Below are positions 18,259 to 26,932 of a stretch of DNA of 64,000 nucleotides, in pieces; position 1 is the first letter of the stretch; each line of letters opens with the position of its first letter. The DNA lies in NCBI RefSeq assembly GCF_024498175.1, contig NZ_CP101823.1:1178001-1242000 (forward strand), read 5' to 3'. The position numbers were made by a program, and so were the translations under genes. The notes beneath the pieces are model-generated. The model was not told where the DNA came from. It saw only the letters and a program-made list of their open reading frames with translations, and made no database searches. The DNA is from Haloplanus salinarum (GTDB taxonomy: Archaea > Halobacteriota > Halobacteria > Halobacteriales > Haloferacaceae).

Positions 18259-18621
18259 ATGAGTACGACGGCCGAGGAGAGTGAACAACCTGAAATCGAA
18301 GTTTCAGAAGCTGCCTCGAATAAGGCTCTCGCTCTCTTAGAGGAAGAAAGCTTGGACACTGACACGGCAGGACTCCGGCTGTTCGTCCAGCAAGGAGGAT
18401 GCGCGGGTCTATCATATGGGATGCGGTTCGATACGAGTCCCGACGAAGATGATATGATCTACGAGCACCACGGCCTGCGAGTGTTCGTTGATCCCGCGAG
18501 TATCCAATATATTGGGGGGAGTGTTGTTGAGTATGAGACGGGTCTCCAAGGCGCAGGCTTTGATGTTGAAAATCCCAACGTCGTCTCGGAGTGTGGCTGT
18601 GGCGAATCTTTCCGCACCTGA
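18259..18621 (+). CDS. HesB/IscA/ErpA-type A-type Fe-S carrier
   Basis: 120 residues from ATG 18259 (MSTTAEE); 14 upstream in-frame codons are not conserved-looking. The three cluster-binding cysteines are present: one in QQGGCAGLSYG (about residue 54) and two in SECGCGESF near the C-terminus. A-type carriers accept Fe-S clusters from SUF/ISC scaffolds and pass them to apoproteins. It lies downstream of the tnpB element and is followed after 48 bp by an Lrp-type gene. Other Fe-S assembly genes of this window are far away (46.6-54.6 kb). Confidence 0.9.
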   Translation: MSTTAEESEQPEIEVSEAASNKALALLEEESLDTDTAGLRLFVQQGGCAGLSYGMRFDTSPDEDDMIYEHHGLRVFVDPASIQYIGGSVVEYETGLQGAGFDVENPNVVSECGCGESFRT

Positions 18622-18669
18622 ACACGACTGCCAGCACGATGATCACCGCTTCATATAACAGTAGACACA

Positions 18670-19098
18670 ATGGACGCTGAGGAGCTTGAGCATCGTCTGC
18701 TCTCTATTCTCAAAGAGGATCCGAAAGCTTCCCTCGGAGAGATCGCCGACCAAGCTGGCGTCGCGCGACCTACCGCTCGGAAGTATATCCAGAAACTCGA
18801 GGAGGAAGGCGCTATCGTCGGGTACACTGTCGAAATCGATCCAAAGAAAGTCAACCACCAGAGCATTGCGATGGTGGGAATTGACGTCGAGAGCGACCAG
18901 TACGTTGAGGCGACAAGTAAACTCAGTGATCTCGACTCGCTGACTGCGTTATATACCGCGACCGGGGACCACATGTTGATGGCCGAACTCGAGGCGACAG
19001 GAAGTACCGAGCTGAATGAAATCGTTAGCGATCAGATCCTCTCCATTCAGGGCGTGACCACGGCTTGCCCGACTGTTCTTCAAGAACGGCTCAAATAA
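18670..19098 (+). CDS. Lrp/AsnC family transcriptional regulator
   Basis: 142 residues. N-terminal winged helix (EELEHRLLSILKEDPKASLG, then QAGVARPTARKYIQKLEEEG) at about residues 3-48. The C-terminal RAM/ligand-binding domain carries ALYTATGDHMLMAELEA at about 92-108. Lrp proteins form octamers or dimers that respond to amino acids. Start and length are normal. It follows the IscA-like gene in the same direction and may share its transcript; targets are unknown. No terminator was recognised in the 86-bp gap after it. Confidence 0.9.
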   Translation: MDAEELEHRLLSILKEDPKASLGEIADQAGVARPTARKYIQKLEEEGAIVGYTVEIDPKKVNHQSIAMVGIDVESDQYVEATSKLSDLDSLTALYTATGDHMLMAELEATGSTELNEIVSDQILSIQGVTTACPTVLQERLK

Positions 19099-19184
19099 GA
19101 CGGGGCTCTTACCGAAGACAGCGAAACAAGAGTCTCGGACTTGGCAGTTATGATTGTGCAAGATACACAGCGCTATCTTACCAA

Positions 19185-20410
19185 TCACTCAAGCGAGGAA
19201 TCGACCGACGCCTGAGGGAGATGCAATACAACACGTGTTCCACGCGGCGAGTTGTTCTCGAGTGTGACTTCGCCCCCGAACAGCGACCCAGTCCAGTACA
19301 CAATCCACAGTCCGAGGCCAGTCCCATGTTGCATCGGGGTTTCCACCCCTGTTTCGATCGTTTTTTGCTCATGATCTGGGATGCTCGGTCCGTTATCCGC
19401 AATCTCGATGTCGATCCACTGGCCGGTTCGATCGCCAGTTGATTGCCTGGTCGTAACCGTCGCCTCGGGAGTGGGCTGGTCGTTGTGGGTGATCGCGTCT
19501 TCTAGGAGTTCTGTGAGCGCTATTTTCAACCGACTATCTGCTTTAGCGTGAACGGAATCCGATTCGCCGGTCGTGAGTGTGGCGTCAGGATACGTGTCGG
19601 AAAATTCGTCGACGACTTCGGTCAGAAGCTGAGTCACGTCGCAGGCAGTCTCGGTTGGTGATCCAGTGCCGAACAGTGAACGCACAGTCCCGGCTTGATC
19701 ACTCATACGGATTGCGCTAACTGTTTACCGCGACGACCGCCCGACTGCGGGCGGTCGACGCGGAAATGACCTAGCGCAATCCGTATCAGACTTGACAGTG
19801 CCGCTGCCAGTTCTTCGATCGCTCTCGCGTGCGGTCGGAGCTCTTCGTCGTCGAGCGCATCTCGGAGCATGGGCGCGTTGCCTTCGATGACGTTCATTCC
19901 GTTCCGGAGATTGTGGCGCAACACGCGATTGAGAACGTCGAGTTGTTGTTCGCGCAACTGCTGGTTCGTCACGTCGGATTCGATCGTGACGAAATGCGTG
20001 ATCTTTCCTGTGTCGTTCGGTATCGGCGTGATCGTCTGGTCGACATGATATAATTCCCCATTTTTCCGGCGATTCACGAGATGGGCATCCCACTGGTCGC
20101 CTGCGAGAATCGTTTCCCACATCCGGTCGTAGAACACTTCGTCCTGTTTGCCTGATTTAAGAATGCGGGGTGTTCGACCAACAGCTTCCGAACGTGTATA
20201 GCCAGACCGGGCTTCGAACATCGGATTCACGTACTCTATCGTGCCCTCTCTGTCGGTAATGAACACGGCATGTCCCGCGTTCTCGACAGCCTTCCTGAAC
20301 AGCTGCAAGTCCTGCTCGTGTTCTTTACGCTCAGAGATGTCTTCCTGAAACCCGACGTAATTCGTGACGGTTCCAGTGTCGTCTCTCACCGGGGCGATGC
20401 TGACTGTCGA
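19185..20410 (-). pseudogene. Sensor histidine kinase remnant, split by a palindromic element
   Basis: Reading from 20410 down: the end of a PAS domain (VSIAPVRDDTGTVTNYVGFQ), a second PAS domain with the LOV-like GRTPRILKSGKQDEVFYD, then an H box VLNRVLRHNLRNGMNVIEG. At 19789 an 88-bp palindromic element interrupts the frame. The ATPase domain resumes at 19701 with SDQAGTVRSLFGTG and later IADNGPSIPDHE and HGTGLGLWIV. Excising the element with one base joins the two halves in frame. The 5' end is also lost and replaced by unrelated sequence upstream of about 20410. The ATPase half can start at an ATG (19706) partly supplied by the element edge. Confidence 0.8.
19702..19789 (-). repeat. 88-bp palindromic element, copy 1 (inside a histidine kinase gene)
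   Basis: Read on the minus strand it runs CTG-ATACGGATTGCGCTA ... TAGCGCAATCCGTAT-GAG with 15-bp perfect terminal inverted repeats, a middle stem (TTTCCGCG / CGCGGTAAA) and a central GACCGCCC / GGGCGGTC hairpin. The core is 82 bp. Copies 2-4 share the architecture and the CTG/GAG edges but differ in stem sequence with compensating changes. Confidence 0.85.
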
Positions 20411-20678
20411 GTTTGTACCAGTTCTTCTCCAGCTTCCAGAACGGGAGGGTGTCGGTGACGAGGTCAAGCTCGCCAACGGCTTCGGCTGGATCGAAGCCCT
20501 GGTTCAGGTAGGCCTGAAGTTGCTCCGAGATGGATGCCATCGGCCACATCTTTGCGTGTAGCAGCTCGAAACCAAGTATCAGGAGTGCCTTCGAGTTATC
20601 AGGAAACTCTGCCGCCAGCTCGGGATTCGACGAAAAGTCGAGATCGATAGATCCAAACTCCTGTAGAGGATTCGGCAC
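20331..20678 (-). CDS. Unrecognised ORF, chimeric at its 3' end
   Basis: 115 codons from GTG 20678. A TATA box (TATTTATAA, 20706-20714) sits 28 nt upstream, as expected for a leaderless transcript. The first ~90 residues (MPNPLQEFGSIDLDFSS to LPFWKLEKNWYKL) are acidic, soluble and not recognised. The last ~25 residues are out-of-frame kinase sequence. An unknown gene therefore appears to have been joined to the truncated histidine kinase at about 20405. Confidence 0.35.
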   Translation of the reverse strand: MPNPLQEFGSIDLDFSSNPELAAEFPDNSKALLILGFELLHAKMWPMASISEQLQAYLNQGFDPAEAVGELDLVTDTLPFWKLEKNWYKLDSQHRPGERRHWNRHELRRVSGRHL

Positions 20679-20703
20679 GCTTCTGGGACGTTACTGCTGT
20701 ATA

Positions 20704-20715
20704 GGTTATAAATAG
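20704..20715 (-). promoter_or_regulatory. TATA box for the 20678 start
   Basis: TATTTATAA on the minus strand ends 28 nt before the GTG at 20678. Distance and sequence fit haloarchaeal leaderless promoters. Confidence 0.45.
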
Positions 20716-20721
20716 CAGGTG

Positions 20722-20838
20722 TCACTTATCATCCATCCCGACTTCACCCTCCGCACCGTAGTACCGCGATAGGCTCCGGTATTGGGCTTCTTCCTGGTCG
20801 TCGCTGGCATCGTACTCGTCGGCACAACCTATTCGTTA
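20722..20838 (-). pseudogene. C-terminal fragment of an acidic protein
   Basis: A 38-codon frame closes with CADEYDASDDQEEAQYRSLS then RYYGAEGEVGMDDK and a stop. The composition is that of a real haloarchaeal protein tail, but the frame has a stop just upstream and no start. It lies 18 bp after the CapB stop and may be what remains of a third capsule gene or of an unrelated neighbour. Confidence 0.3.
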
Positions 20839-20856
20839 ATGAGCGGTAATAGAGTT

Positions 20857-22053
20857 CTACGTCGGTTTGATAGATTCGGGCGCTTCCTGTTCCTGAGTAC
20901 GTACAACCTCCTCGAACTCACGCATGAACTCATCGACGGTGTTTCCCATGATGACGACAGGCTCGCCCTCTGCAAGAAGATCGGTCAGCACAGTCTCGGC
21001 GTCGCTTCCTTTGTCGTGTCGGATGACCGGCAGCTCGGTATTCTCAGCGAACGCACGCGTATTGGCCCCACCAACGTGGGCTTCATTGACGTGGCCTTGG
21101 TCGTAGAGGAGGTCAACGTACTCTGCGAACGAGGCGGTTCGACCCCGCCGGTCTCGGCGGAGATAGACGAACGGGAGTATCTGTTCATCTTCCGAAACGA
21201 GTGCCTGACGGACCATCTCCGTGCTCTCGACGTCGTTCACTTGTGCTGCGTTGAACACACGACCGTCAGGAAGTCGGGTCCACTCCGGCTGAATCGCGTC
21301 CAAAAACGCTTCGAGTTCACCGTCAGGGAGCGGCGATTCGTCGAGAAACGACAGAACCGCGTCGATCGCGTGCGCAGTCTCTGCCCCGATCATCCCCTCG
21401 TGCCGGTCGGGAATCACGACCTGCTCGATGGTGCCCCCTCGGCGTTCGATCTCCTCTCGCATGTAGTCGTGGAGAACAGGGTGTTGTTCCCCACTAATGA
21501 CGTGTGTCCCGGCGGAGACCGACCGCGCGAATGATCGGGCGATATTGGTCCGCGTCTTGCCAAGCGTGTCATTGTGATCCTGCCGGACGTTGGTGAGAAT
21601 GACGATGTCCGGATTGATCAGTTGCTGATTGATAAGCCGCGTCGTGTACTCGGTGATGCCCTGATTTTCGAAGATGCCGATATCCTCGGCGGCATAGGCA
21701 TCGAGTTCCGGAGCGAACTCCCCGATTACGCTGATGTTCTCGTACAGCGTCGTCCGAGGGCCCCGACGTTCGATGGGGTGAACCTCGCCGTTGTGGATGA
21801 GTGTCGGATGGTTCCCGGTGATCTTCGTCAGGGTATCGTAGCCGCGGCGATTGAACACGTCGTCGAGGCGGCGAGTCGTCGATGTCTTGCCACGGCTCCC
21901 CGCGACGGCAATGCGAGTGTCCAGGCGTCGGAGTGCCTTGCGGTGACGGAACCCTCGTGTTAACTCTTTAATGATACCGGTCAGACTCGGCTTCCCGACC
22001 TCGATAGACCGTGGTCCGTCCCGCCACTCGTATTCGGCACCGACCATGAACAT
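20857..22053 (-). CDS. capB: CapB/PgsB-type Mur-ligase fold enzyme (poly-gamma-glutamate synthase)
   Basis: 398 residues from ATG 22053 (MFMVGAEYEW); the frame is open further upstream but that part is not conserved-looking. The P-loop IAVAGSRGKTSTTRRL lies at about residues 47-62, followed by TKITGNHPTLIHNG, ENQGITEYTTRLINQQ and VILTNVRQDHNDTLGKT. These stretches match the CapB/PgsB group of ATP-dependent amide ligases, which polymerise glutamate at the membrane. The context is a CapC/PgsC membrane protein upstream. The overlap of about 70 nt with the preceding gene leaves the exact start open; GTG/ATG alternatives lie a few codons downstream. No CapA/PgsA is present. Confidence 0.8.
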   Translation of the reverse strand: MFMVGAEYEWRDGPRSIEVGKPSLTGIIKELTRGFRHRKALRRLDTRIAVAGSRGKTSTTRRLDDVFNRRGYDTLTKITGNHPTLIHNGEVHPIERRGPRTTLYENISVIGEFAPELDAYAAEDIGIFENQGITEYTTRLINQQLINPDIVILTNVRQDHNDTLGKTRTNIARSFARSVSAGTHVISGEQHPVLHDYMREEIERRGGTIEQVVIPDRHEGMIGAETAHAIDAVLSFLDESPLPDGELEAFLDAIQPEWTRLPDGRVFNAAQVNDVESTEMVRQALVSEDEQILPFVYLRRDRRGRTASFAEYVDLLYDQGHVNEAHVGGANTRAFAENTELPVIRHDKGSDAETVLTDLLAEGEPVVIMGNTVDEFMREFEEVVRTQEQEAPESIKPT

Positions 22054-22445
22054 GGGGAGGGCCCCGCGGCCCGCTCCAGGAACCGATCCAACGCATGCCT
22101 GGCATCGCTTTCGGTCGGGAACCGGTCTGCGCTGTTGGCGAGGGTGCGCTCGGGTGTCTGCAATTGCCACACCCAATTGTTCCGATCCTGTGGAAGGTCG
22201 CCAGTAGGCGTCGGGTCTTCTCTGACGATCGTTGCCGGGTCGCTGATATCCTCGCTTTCGAACGCCTCTTCATCACCGGTGAGCGAGGCAACTGCTCCTC
22301 GAACTTGGTCGACAGCCTGTCGGGCCTCTCGTGATGTATCGTAGTGATGGCCGCCGGTCGCTACCACGCGTTCCTGAACGCGAAGTCGCCATGACCACCC
22401 AAACCCACGTCCGTATATCTCGTAGGCAGTCGTGTACGTGCTCAT
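21981..22445 (-). CDS. Small repeat protein (YegP/DUF1508-like) inside the capsule cluster
   Basis: 154 residues. Two similar units are visible: GFGWSWRLRVQERVVATGGH ending in SREARQAVDQV, and NNWVWQLQTPERTLANSADR ending in ESDARHALDRF. Each has the W-x-L/W-R, A-x-S/G and (E/D)AR pattern of DUF1508/YegP beta-alpha repeats, whose function is unknown. Its ATG overlaps the capC stop by four bases (ATGA), so it belongs to the capC-capB operon. Its last ~30 codons overlap the start of capB and look non-conserved; the gene may in fact end or shift frame there. Confidence 0.6.
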   Translation of the reverse strand: MSTYTTAYEIYGRGFGWSWRLRVQERVVATGGHHYDTSREARQAVDQVRGAVASLTGDEEAFESEDISDPATIVREDPTPTGDLPQDRNNWVWQLQTPERTLANSADRFPTESDARHALDRFLERAAGPSPCSWSVPNTSGGTDHGLSRSGSRV

Positions 22446-23605
22446 GAGTCACCCTCCGAAAGAACGGACGCAGACAGTACCTCAGTCTCATCAGGTTGGG
22501 CGACCGCATACCGGCGTCCGAGTCCCAGACCTACCAACAGAAGGAGTATACCTGTCAGTATCACAGGCAGCGTGAGTTCTTGTGGGATACCCTTCGGTTC
22601 CGGTGTGGCGAACACCCGTGCGACGAGCAACACTGGAACGAACACAACGGCCTGGAGTGGTAGTACCAGCCGCCGCTCGAATGGCCCTGTCACGTGAGCG
22701 TTATATGCAATTATGCCACCGAGGAACGCGACAAAAAAGGCAGACAATCCACGATCAATCGGGAACAACAGTGTGAGTGGAACTGCCATGAGAACCGCAA
22801 ACGCGATAGTGGTTCCAAGGAGCACCCTGCCATACCGCAGTGTTGCGTGGTTCGCTGCCTGGACAAAGCCAAACGCAAGGACGAACAAAACCACGTACAT
22901 CACGATGAGCCAGTAGTTCGTGAGGGCGTAGACTGCCAACAGGACAGCCGCGATGATGCCGACCCGGACGCCGAATTGCGCTCTGATGCGCTCGGATATA
23001 ATCAGACCAATTATAAAGAGACCAGCCACGACTTCCCTCGATATGACGACCGCTTCTGTTGGGATATCAACGACTGCATTATTATACACCGCGACGTCAG
23101 CGCTCGCTGCGAACAACACCGGTGGCGTCACCGTCCCATATCGGGCAGCGATTCCGGGAGAGACCAGTACAAAACCGAGAGCGAACAATGCCGTGAACAG
23201 GCCGATAGTTGCGAGTAAATCGTTCCGTCGAAACTCCGGCTTGATACTATGAAAGTTGTACGCCGCTAACCCCGGAAGAATGCTGCCGAGTAAGACGATG
23301 AGATCTGCACCAAACCCAACCTCTATGAGCCCAAGAAGCGTTACCAACGGGACTGACGTTCCAATGATCAATGCGGCGACAAATTCGCCTCGACCGTAGA
23401 TCAGGGTCCGCTGTCGAAGATACCAGAGGCCGATGTACGCTGCGATAGTACTGAGGACGAACACAGGCAACATCAGGACGTTCTTGAGCGTGTACACCGC
23501 GAGTACCGGCACGGTGATTGATCCACCAAGACGGTACCCCGTAAACTGCGTGGTCAGTGCTACGCCGAGTATCCCAACAACGGCCAACAGCGTAGCAACC
23601 CACAT
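22442..23605 (-). CDS. capC: CapC/PgsC-type integral membrane protein, double length
   Basis: 387 residues, nearly all hydrophobic (about ten membrane segments). Bacterial PgsC/CapC is about 150 residues. Here the family signature appears twice: QFTGYRLGGSITVPVLAVYT with IYGRGEFVAALIIGTSVPL in the first half, and RAQFGVRVGIIAAVLLAVYA with RYGRVLLGTTIAFAVLMAVP in the second. The protein is therefore a tandem duplication. With CapB it forms the membrane synthase that makes and exports poly-gamma-glutamate. It is the first gene of the cluster. Start at ATG 23605 opens with a membrane helix. Confidence 0.75.
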   Translation of the reverse strand: MWVATLLAVVGILGVALTTQFTGYRLGGSITVPVLAVYTLKNVLMLPVFVLSTIAAYIGLWYLRQRTLIYGRGEFVAALIIGTSVPLVTLLGLIEVGFGADLIVLLGSILPGLAAYNFHSIKPEFRRNDLLATIGLFTALFALGFVLVSPGIAARYGTVTPPVLFAASADVAVYNNAVVDIPTEAVVISREVVAGLFIIGLIISERIRAQFGVRVGIIAAVLLAVYALTNYWLIVMYVVLFVLAFGFVQAANHATLRYGRVLLGTTIAFAVLMAVPLTLLFPIDRGLSAFFVAFLGGIIAYNAHVTGPFERRLVLPLQAVVFVPVLLVARVFATPEPKGIPQELTLPVILTGILLLLVGLGLGRRYAVAQPDETEVLSASVLSEGDS

Positions 23606-23666
23606 TACAAAAAGAAACGAGACTGATACCTAAAGGTCCACGCATATGAACGACTACTACTCGACA

Positions 23667-23751
23667 CTCATACTGTCGGCTGTAACATCTTGAAACTAAT
23701 TCGCCACCGGGGTGGCGAATAGTTTTAGGTACTTACAGCCGAGAGTATCAG
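23667..23751 (-). repeat. Palindromic element, copy 4 (85 bp)
   Basis: Minus-strand reading: CTG-ATACTCTCGGCTGTAA ... TTACAGCCGACAGTAT-GAG, with a central TTCGCCACC / GGTGGCGAA hairpin and the same three-stem plan as copies 1-3, but almost entirely different stem sequence. Its left edge supplies the TGA stop of the response regulator gene at 23748-24128. Confidence 0.75.
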
Positions 23752-24128
23752 ACTGCGTCGAGAACGACCTCGATTCGGCCCACAAGTTCGGCTTCGGAAA
23801 AGGGCTTTGCCACAAAATCGTCAGCACCGGCGTCGAGTGCTTGCACGATATCTTCCTCCCGGTTGCGGGACGTCAACATGACAACTGGCAGATCCACGAG
23901 TGCGTCGTGATCCCGGATACGTTCGAGGACGGAAAGGCCATCGAGTTCGGGCATCATTACGTCTAACACCACGAGATCTGGTGGATCGCTGGTCCGTGAT
24001 CCGAGATGCTCCCAACACGCATCACCATCTGTGAACGCCACCACGTCCCATCCGTTGTCAGTCAGGTTGAATTCGACGGCTTCCCGGGTCGTCTCATCGT
24101 CCTCCGCAATGACTATTTCGGCGGTCAT
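23748..24128 (-). CDS. Single-domain response regulator (receiver)
   Basis: 126 residues, one REC domain. The acidic pair (AEDDE, about residues 8-12), the phospho-acceptor Asp in LVVLDVMMPELDG (about 55), the Thr/Ser switch in VVMLTSRN and the Lys in VAKPFSEAE (about 109) are all present. There is no output domain, so it acts as a phospho-relay or on a protein partner. Its start is 48 bp after the histidine kinase stop, so the two are probably a cognate pair on one transcript. The stop codon is formed by the edge of a palindromic element, and a few native C-terminal residues may be missing. Confidence 0.9.
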   Translation of the reverse strand: MTAEIVIAEDDETTREAVEFNLTDNGWDVVAFTDGDACWEHLGSRTSDPPDLVVLDVMMPELDGLSVLERIRDHDALVDLPVVMLTSRNREEDIVQALDAGADDFVAKPFSEAELVGRIEVVLDAV

Positions 24129-24176
24129 GTGTGTCTCCTATCCACATGTTGTCGCGGCGACGCTTGGTTCCACGGG

Positions 24177-26210
24177 TCATTCGCTCCGTTCACCAGTTCG
24201 GATTTCGATGCGTGCTCCCTGATCTGTGGCGGGGACTAAGAGGTCCCACCCGTGTGCTTCCACGACATCGATAACGCTCATGAGTCCGATTCCAATCCCC
24301 GACATCTCGTCCGTGTCTCCGAGTGCTTCGATCTCCGTCCGTTGCTTCTCGGAAAACCCTGGCCCGTCATCGGCGACGTAGAACCCCCCCTCGTCAGCGA
24401 GGGGGCCAACTTCCACGGTAACGTCGTCGCCGCCGTGTTCGACGCTGTTGCGGAAGAGATTGCCGAACAGTTGCAGCAGTCGTGTCTCATCGGCCTGTAT
24501 CTCACCGAGCGGGTCGTCTGCGGACAAGGACGCTTTCGGGGCGTCGGTGTATGACCACGCCTCCTCCACGATTGGTTGTAATTGGTGGGTGCGTATGTTG
24601 ATTGCCTGGCGATCACCGCGGGCGATCATTAGCAACTCGTCGATGAGTTCCTCCATTCGGTCCAGGGACTGTTCGACGCGCTCGAAATGCTGTGACTCGT
24701 TCGTTTTGCGGGCGATTTCGAGAAAGCCGACCGCTCCCGTCATTGGGTTTCGGAGGTCGTGTGCCACGACGTCGGCAAACTCTTCGAGGCGGTCGTTCTG
24801 TCGCTGGAGTGCTTCACCACGCTCGGCTAGCTGTTCTTCGCGCTTGACTGCGGTTATAGCCTCCGTGACCAACGCTTCAAGCAGTCGGAGGCTTTCGATG
24901 TCAATCTCGTCGAACGCACGTGGCTCGGTCGCAGAACTCGTGATGATGCCCTGATTCCCGCAGGGAACGTGGACCTCTGACCGCAATGGCGTCTCCGGAT
25001 TGTAGGTTTCTGGTTGTTCGGTCAGGTCCTCGTAGTACCGGATTTTGCCACTATCGAAACTCTCCCAAATGAGTGCGTCACCTCGCTCGAACGTCGGGGC
25101 CTCCCCAACGACCCGTACTGCTTCGTCTGTTTCGGCCACCGCGCGTAACACGTCTTCGGTGGCATCGTACTCCCAAAACGCACTCACCGGGAGATTGAGC
25201 AACTCGACGACCATCTCCATCGTGATCTGTGCGACGTCCGTCGTCGTTTCAGCCGTCAGCAACCGCTGTGATACTTCGTGCAGACTTTCCAGGCGATCTT
25301 CGAACCGCTGCCGTTCGAGTTCGTACCCGGCCCACTGTCCAAGTAGCTTGATCACCTCCCGTTCGCCGGCGTTGAATTCCCGGTCACGGTCGTGTGGGGC
25401 CGCAAAGCAGAACGTCCCATAGAGGTTCTCTCCGACCATGACCTTCGTTCCGATATAGCAGCCTAAGTCGAACAGTTCGTACGCCGAGTCGTCTTCGCCC
25501 AACTCCGCTCGTGCGTCCTGCATACCAACTAGGTCGTCGCTTTGGATGGTTTTCCGGCAGTACGACTGTTCCAGCGGTGCGGTTTCGTCTGGCTGGAGCA
25601 GTGTATGATCGCCAACAGCGTGTACAATCTCTTGTGTGTCTTCCTCTATTTTCGACAGGAACCCAAAGGGCAGATCCAGGTACTTACACCCAATAGAGAG
25701 GATGCGCTCGGCTTTTTGTTCGAACGTGAGAGCGTCCTCTGCACCAACTTGATAGAGTTTGGCCAGCACCTCCTGTTTTTGTTCTGCCGCCCGGGCCCTT
25801 CGCTCGCGCTCTGTCACATCCCGGACCACGCCGACGATATCGTCAGTGCCGTCGTCCCGGATATGTTTCGAGACGCGAACGTCTACCATCTGTTCGGTTT
25901 CCTGACCAATTTCGAAGGTCAGGATTTCATCCTGGATTTCTCCGTCGGCAATGGAGTTGATGGTCGTAACGAATCGCTCAAACTCGGCGGATTCAACCAG
26001 TCCTGATTCAACCAGCGTGTCGAACGTGTTGCCAACCAGTTCGTTCCGCTCACGTCCAGTCAACGAGCAAAGCGAGTCGTTGACGTAGGTGATGGTACCG
26101 TCCAGATTGACGACGAACACACCGTCCCGCACCGCTTCGATGATGGATCTATAGGGTCTGGTGCTCTCTTCGTAATCCCCCGAAGCACCATTATGGGGGC
26201 CTGTGTCCAT
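24177..26210 (-). CDS. Soluble sensor histidine kinase (PAS-GAF-GAF-HisKA-HATPase)
   Basis: 677 residues. PAS at about 15-135 (IIEAVRDGVFVVNLDGTITY), GAF at about 165-305 (LYGTFCFAAPHDRDREF), a second GAF-like region at about 310-465, the H box FADVVAHDLRNPMTGAVGF at about 485-503, N box QLFGNLFRNSVEHGG at about 590-604 and G1 YVADDGPGFSEK at about 618-629. No membrane helix is seen, so it senses a cytoplasmic signal. The first GAF holds several Cys/His residues (KYLDLPFG, SYCRKT, LGCYIG). It is followed by a receiver protein on the same strand. Full length and apparently intact. Confidence 0.9.
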   Translation of the reverse strand: MDTGPHNGASGDYEESTRPYRSIIEAVRDGVFVVNLDGTITYVNDSLCSLTGRERNELVGNTFDTLVESGLVESAEFERFVTTINSIADGEIQDEILTFEIGQETEQMVDVRVSKHIRDDGTDDIVGVVRDVTERERRARAAEQKQEVLAKLYQVGAEDALTFEQKAERILSIGCKYLDLPFGFLSKIEEDTQEIVHAVGDHTLLQPDETAPLEQSYCRKTIQSDDLVGMQDARAELGEDDSAYELFDLGCYIGTKVMVGENLYGTFCFAAPHDRDREFNAGEREVIKLLGQWAGYELERQRFEDRLESLHEVSQRLLTAETTTDVAQITMEMVVELLNLPVSAFWEYDATEDVLRAVAETDEAVRVVGEAPTFERGDALIWESFDSGKIRYYEDLTEQPETYNPETPLRSEVHVPCGNQGIITSSATEPRAFDEIDIESLRLLEALVTEAITAVKREEQLAERGEALQRQNDRLEEFADVVAHDLRNPMTGAVGFLEIARKTNESQHFERVEQSLDRMEELIDELLMIARGDRQAINIRTHQLQPIVEEAWSYTDAPKASLSADDPLGEIQADETRLLQLFGNLFRNSVEHGGDDVTVEVGPLADEGGFYVADDGPGFSEKQRTEIEALGDTDEMSGIGIGLMSVIDVVEAHGWDLLVPATDQGARIEIRTGERSE

Positions 26211-26485
26211 GTTTACCTGTCACACTAATTCAGGATAGATGTTTTGTTCCACGGACCGCAACCTCGTGAAGAGGGATTGCTGAACAGAGCTTCACACGAT
26301 TATGCAGCAGTGGTCGGTGCCACCACTCTATTGATACCAGAGACAGCGTGGTGTCTTCAGAGTGTAGATTGTGCAGGAGCTATTCCGGCAACAAAAAGGC
26401 TCGAGGACGTACCAACTATTTAAACGAGGGGGCCTTCCCGCCCAAACGAAATTTCTGCTCAGAGCACTCTTACCGTCTTGATGAG

Positions 26486-26932
26486 TCAGTTAACGTTGAT
26501 AATCTCGATATCGAACTCAAGCGTCTCGCCTGCGAGTGGGCTGTTGAAATCCACTTCAACAACATCATCACCAACGTCCGTGACTTCGCCCTGGTTACCG
26601 TCCTGCGTCTCAAGGTACGCACCTTCCTCGGGGAGGTCGCCATCAAGCATCTGGCGAAGCTCTGCGGTTTCGAACTCTCGAACCTGCTTTTCGGCCCACT
26701 CGCCATAGCCCTTCTCTGGAGGAATCGCAACTGTGGGGGTAGCCCCTTGCTCTAACCCGCTTAGGGCCTCCTCCAATCCGCCAAGGATCCGACCTGCGCC
26801 GACTTCCACCGTTATTGACTGGTATTCCCGATCAGGCTGTGAATCAGCTAATCCTGTTTCTCTAGCTACTGATTCGCGCGTTGTATCGAAGACGACTCCA
26901 TCGTCGGTTCGTCCTGTGTACTCAATTTCCAC
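26486..26932 (-). CDS. FKBP/SlyD-type peptidyl-prolyl isomerase, trimmed at the N-terminus
   Basis: 148 residues from GTG 26932. VEIEYTGRTDDGVVFDTTRE, VGAGRILGGLEEALSGLEQG and PEKGYGEWAEKQVREFETAE are the FKBP core with an insert-in-flap domain, as in SlyD-like archaeal FKBPs. Family members normally have about eight residues before the EYTG strand; here the frame begins immediately at the edge of palindromic element copy 2, whose last base is the G of the GTG start. The insertion probably removed or replaced the native start and promoter. A folding helper in the cytoplasm if expressed. Confidence 0.85.
   Translation of the reverse strand: MEIEYTGRTDDGVVFDTTRESVARETGLADSQPDREYQSITVEVGAGRILGGLEEALSGLEQGATPTVAIPPEKGYGEWAEKQVREFETAELRQMLDGDLPEEGAYLETQDGNQGEVTDVGDDVVEVDFNSPLAGETLEFDIEIINVN

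Noticed and set aside
26348-26755. 135-codon plus-strand frame near the FKBP gene
   Set aside because: Lies mostly opposite the conserved FKBP sequence; no motif of its own.
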